Source of the DNA: an uncultured Clostridium sp.
GTDB taxonomy: Bacteria > Bacillota > Clostridia > TANB77 > CAG-508
NCBI GenBank assembly: GCA_947073285.1
Contig: CAMTJT010000006.1
Location: 1 to 46,971 of the forward strand
Length of the DNA: 46,971 nt
Direction: 5' to 3'
Shown: one piece after another, positions 45,286 through 46,971 of the stretch
Layout of the letters: every line of letters begins with the position of its first letter
How positions within the stretch are numbered: the first letter of the stretch is position 1
Notes under the pieces: generated by a model
What the model was told of the DNA's origin: nothing
Database searches by the model: none
The model's input: only the letters and a program-made list of their open reading frames with translations
Program-made: the position numbers and the translations under genes

Positions 45286-45680
45286 CAGATGTAGGCTAGT
45301 ACTTCTCCACCTAGTCCTTCTCTTCTTGCTTCTCTATCTGTTTTAATTCCTTTTGAAGTAGAAATTAGAGCAACTCCTAAACCATTTAAAACTTGTGGTA
45401 ATTCGTCTTTTGCTGCATATACTCTTAATCCTGGTTTACTTATTCTTCTTAAACCATCAATTACACGGCTACCATTTTCACCATATTTTAATGTAATACG
45501 AATTACACCTTGACTATTATCATTAATTTCTTCGAAAGCTGCAATATAACCTTCTTTAAATAGAATATCAGCAATCGCTTTTTTCATATTTGATGCTGGT
45601 ATATCTACTGTTTTATGTTTTTGACTATTTGCATTTCTAATTCTTGTTAACATATCTGCAATTGGGTCAGTTGTATTCAT
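45282..45680 (-). CDS. rpsH: 30S ribosomal protein S8
   Basis: 132 residues: [20 protein letters not shown], then [20 protein letters not shown] and the end [20 protein letters not shown] with GGEVLAYIW. Central organiser of the 30S platform; in some bacteria it represses the spc operon. Confidence 0.98.
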
Positions 45681-45758
45681 TTATCTTTTCCCTCCTTTTT
45701 TTATCTTTTAGAAAATCTAGTTTTTATTAACTTTATTTTTAATTTAAATTTGAAAGGT

Positions 45759-45944
45759 CTACCAGCTTGCCTTCTTAACTCCTGGAATTTCTCCCTTATG
45801 AGCCAATTCTCTAAAACAAACACGGCAAATTCCAAATTTTCTAATATATGCATGTGGTCTTCCACAGATTTTACAACGATTATATTCTCTAGTTTTATAT
45901 TTTTGTTCTCTTTGTTGTTTTACTTTTAAAGATTTTTTAGCCAC
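45759..45944 (-). CDS. rpsN: 30S ribosomal protein S14, zinc type
   Basis: 61 residues, the short type Z form: [20 protein letters not shown] and [20 protein letters not shown]. The four Cys (C-x2-C and C-x2-C) bind zinc. In the spc operon order between rplE and rpsH. Confidence 0.98.
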   Translation of the reverse strand: MAKKSLKVKQQREQKYKTREYNRCKICGRPHAYIRKFGICRVCFRELAHKGEIPGVKKASW

Positions 45945-45980
45945 TTCGATTTCTCCTTTCTTAATTACTAAAGCTTTTTA

Positions 45981-46111
45981 TGGTATACAACTTTACTTGT
46001 GTTTAGTTGTATAAGTTATCCGTAATTCAGCTCCACTTCGTTATGCATAAGTTATCTGTAGCTTGTTTTACTTCACACAGCTAACTTAGCTTCGCTCGAA
46101 CGGCTAACTTA
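45981..46111. repeat. repeat tract at the rplE stop
   Basis: Holds GTATACAACTTTACTTGTGT, TTAGTTGTATAAGTTATCCG, CACTTCGTTATGCATAAGTT and TTCGCTCGAACGGCTAACTT in the order seen at 43312-43637. The rplE stop TAA lies at its edge. Confidence 0.85.
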
Positions 46112-46648
46112 GTTTTGGAATGGCATACCTAATAAAGATAGCAATTCTTTTGCTTCTTCATCTGTTTGAGCTGTAGTAACGAATATAATATCCATACCTC
46201 TAATTTTATCAATTTTATCATATTCGATTTCAGGGAAAATTAATTGTTCTTTTATTCCCATTGAGTAGTTTCCTCTTCCATCAAATGAATTACTAGATAC
46301 TCCTCTAAAATCTCTTATTCTTGGCATAGCTACATTGAATAATTTGTATACAAAATCATACATTTTTCCACTTCTTAATGTAACTTTACATCCAATATTA
46401 ACACCTTCTCTAATCTTGAAAGCTGCAATTGCTTTCTTTGCCTTTGTTACAATTGGTTTTTGACCTGTAATAATTGTTAAATCATTAATAGTATTATCTA
46501 GTGCTTTTGGATTATCTTTCATATCTCCTAAACCAACATTGATTACAACTTTTTCTAGTTTTGGAACTTCCATAACTGATTTATAGTTAAATTTTTTCAT
46601 CATTGCTGGTATAACTTCTTTTTGATATTGTTCTTTTAATATTTCCAT
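46109..46648 (-). CDS. rplE: 50S ribosomal protein L5
   Basis: 179 residues: [60 protein letters not shown] and the end [20 protein letters not shown]. Binds 5S rRNA and contacts P-site tRNA. Upstream GGAGG at a spacing of about 13. Confidence 0.98.
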   Translation of the reverse strand: MEILKEQYQKEVIPAMMKKFNYKSVMEVPKLEKVVINVGLGDMKDNPKALDNTINDLTIITGQKPIVTKAKKAIAAFKIREGVNIGCKVTLRSGKMYDFVYKLFNVAMPRIRDFRGVSSNSFDGRGNYSMGIKEQLIFPEIEYDKIDKIRGMDIIFVTTAQTDEEAKELLSLLGMPFQN

Positions 46649-46669
46649 AAGTCTTTCAAGACCTCCTTC

Positions 46670-46971
46670 CTATTTTAATTTATTTCCACATTGTTTGCAA
46701 ACACGTACTTTTGTATCTCCTTCTACTGTATAACCTATTCTTGTAGCTTTATTGCATTTTGGACATACTACATTTACTTTGCTACTATGTATACTACATT
46801 CTACTGGAATAATTCCGCCTTCTTCACCTTGTTTTCTAGGTTTTACATGCTTTTTACGAACATTAACACCTTTCACAATTACTTTTTGTGTTTTTGGTAT
46901 TACTTCTAAAACTTCTCCAGTTTTTCCTTTATCGTTTCCTGATAGCACTTTAACATTGTCACCTTTTTTTA
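46670..46971 (-). CDS. rplX: 50S ribosomal protein L24, 5' end outside window
   Basis: The frame is open to the window's right edge (KKGDNVKVLSGNDKGKTGEV), so the start lies beyond it. KOW motif near the N-terminus, VIVKGVNVRKKHVKPRKQGE, and a zinc-ribbon-like C-terminal part with CPKCNKATRIGY and VCKQCGNKL. One of the first proteins to bind 23S rRNA during assembly. Confidence 0.97.
   Translation of the reverse strand, partial: KKGDNVKVLSGNDKGKTGEVLEVIPKTQKVIVKGVNVRKKHVKPRKQGEEGGIIPVECSIHSSKVNVVCPKCNKATRIGYTVEGDTKVRVCKQCGNKLK

Overview
The window comes from a low-GC, endospore-forming Bacillota, most likely an uncultured gut-type Clostridia. The evidence is the spoVG, spoIVA, spoIVB and germinant-receptor genes, the clostridial order of the ribosomal protein operon, AT-rich codon use and strong Shine-Dalgarno sites. 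No rRNA, tRNA or CRISPR array was seen.

Layout. 1-5.4 kb: an integrated element of about 5 kb (tyrosine integrase, excisionase-like protein, XRE repressor, AlbA_2/Schlafen-type regulators) sits in the 5' end of a type IV prepilin-like gene; a prepilin fragment lies outside each end. 5.8-8.5 kb: a 63-codon orphan gene, spoVG and murC. 8.7-11.3 kb: a transglutaminase-fold protein and spoIVB. 11.5-24.6 kb (minus strand): a Tad/Flp-like pilus or secretion cluster with a CpaB-like protein, two MinD/CpaE-like proteins, a TadA-like ATPase, a fused TadB/TadC-like membrane protein, and several pilin-like proteins. Four of these begin with the same leaderless MENA(S/T) motif. 24.7-26.4 kb: dprA and folD. 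26.6-32.7 kb (plus strand): spoIVA and a germinant receptor operon (A, B, C and a small two-helix membrane protein). 32.8-47 kb (minus strand): rnr, secG, then rplQ-rpoA-rpsD-rpsK-rpsM-rpmJ-infA-map-adk-secY-rplO-rpsE-rplR-rplF-rpsH-rpsN-rplE-rplX.

Main discovery. Ten genes appear broken by a one-base frameshift, and at all 14 break points the sequence has the same form: a sense codon, one extra C, then a glycine codon GGN. In the original frame the ribosome meets CGG; skipping the C and reading GGN as Gly restores a full-length protein that matches its family. I found no in-frame CGG used as an ordinary codon in any gene of the window, while codon junctions of the form NNC|GGN are common and cause no shift. 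In SpoIVA and the TadA-like ATPase the recoded glycine belongs to the Walker A motif, and the spacing of that motif fits a +1 skip exactly and excludes a -2 shift. Affected genes are spoIVA, spoIVB, gerA, gerB, gerC, the small ger-linked gene, dprA, the TadA-like gene, a 624-residue pilus-cluster gene and map. Ribosomal protein genes, secY, rpoA, adk, murC, folD and rnr have none. The simplest reading is that CGG is not an arginine codon in this organism and that CGGN is decoded as one glycine, by a four-base codon or by +1 frameshifting at an unassigned codon.

Other items of note: four structurally related palindromic elements, all in operon sense, between ribosomal protein genes; a second family of short intergenic repeats that touch or create the stop codons of rnr, rpsE, rpsH and rplE; and the absence of rpmD from its usual place.
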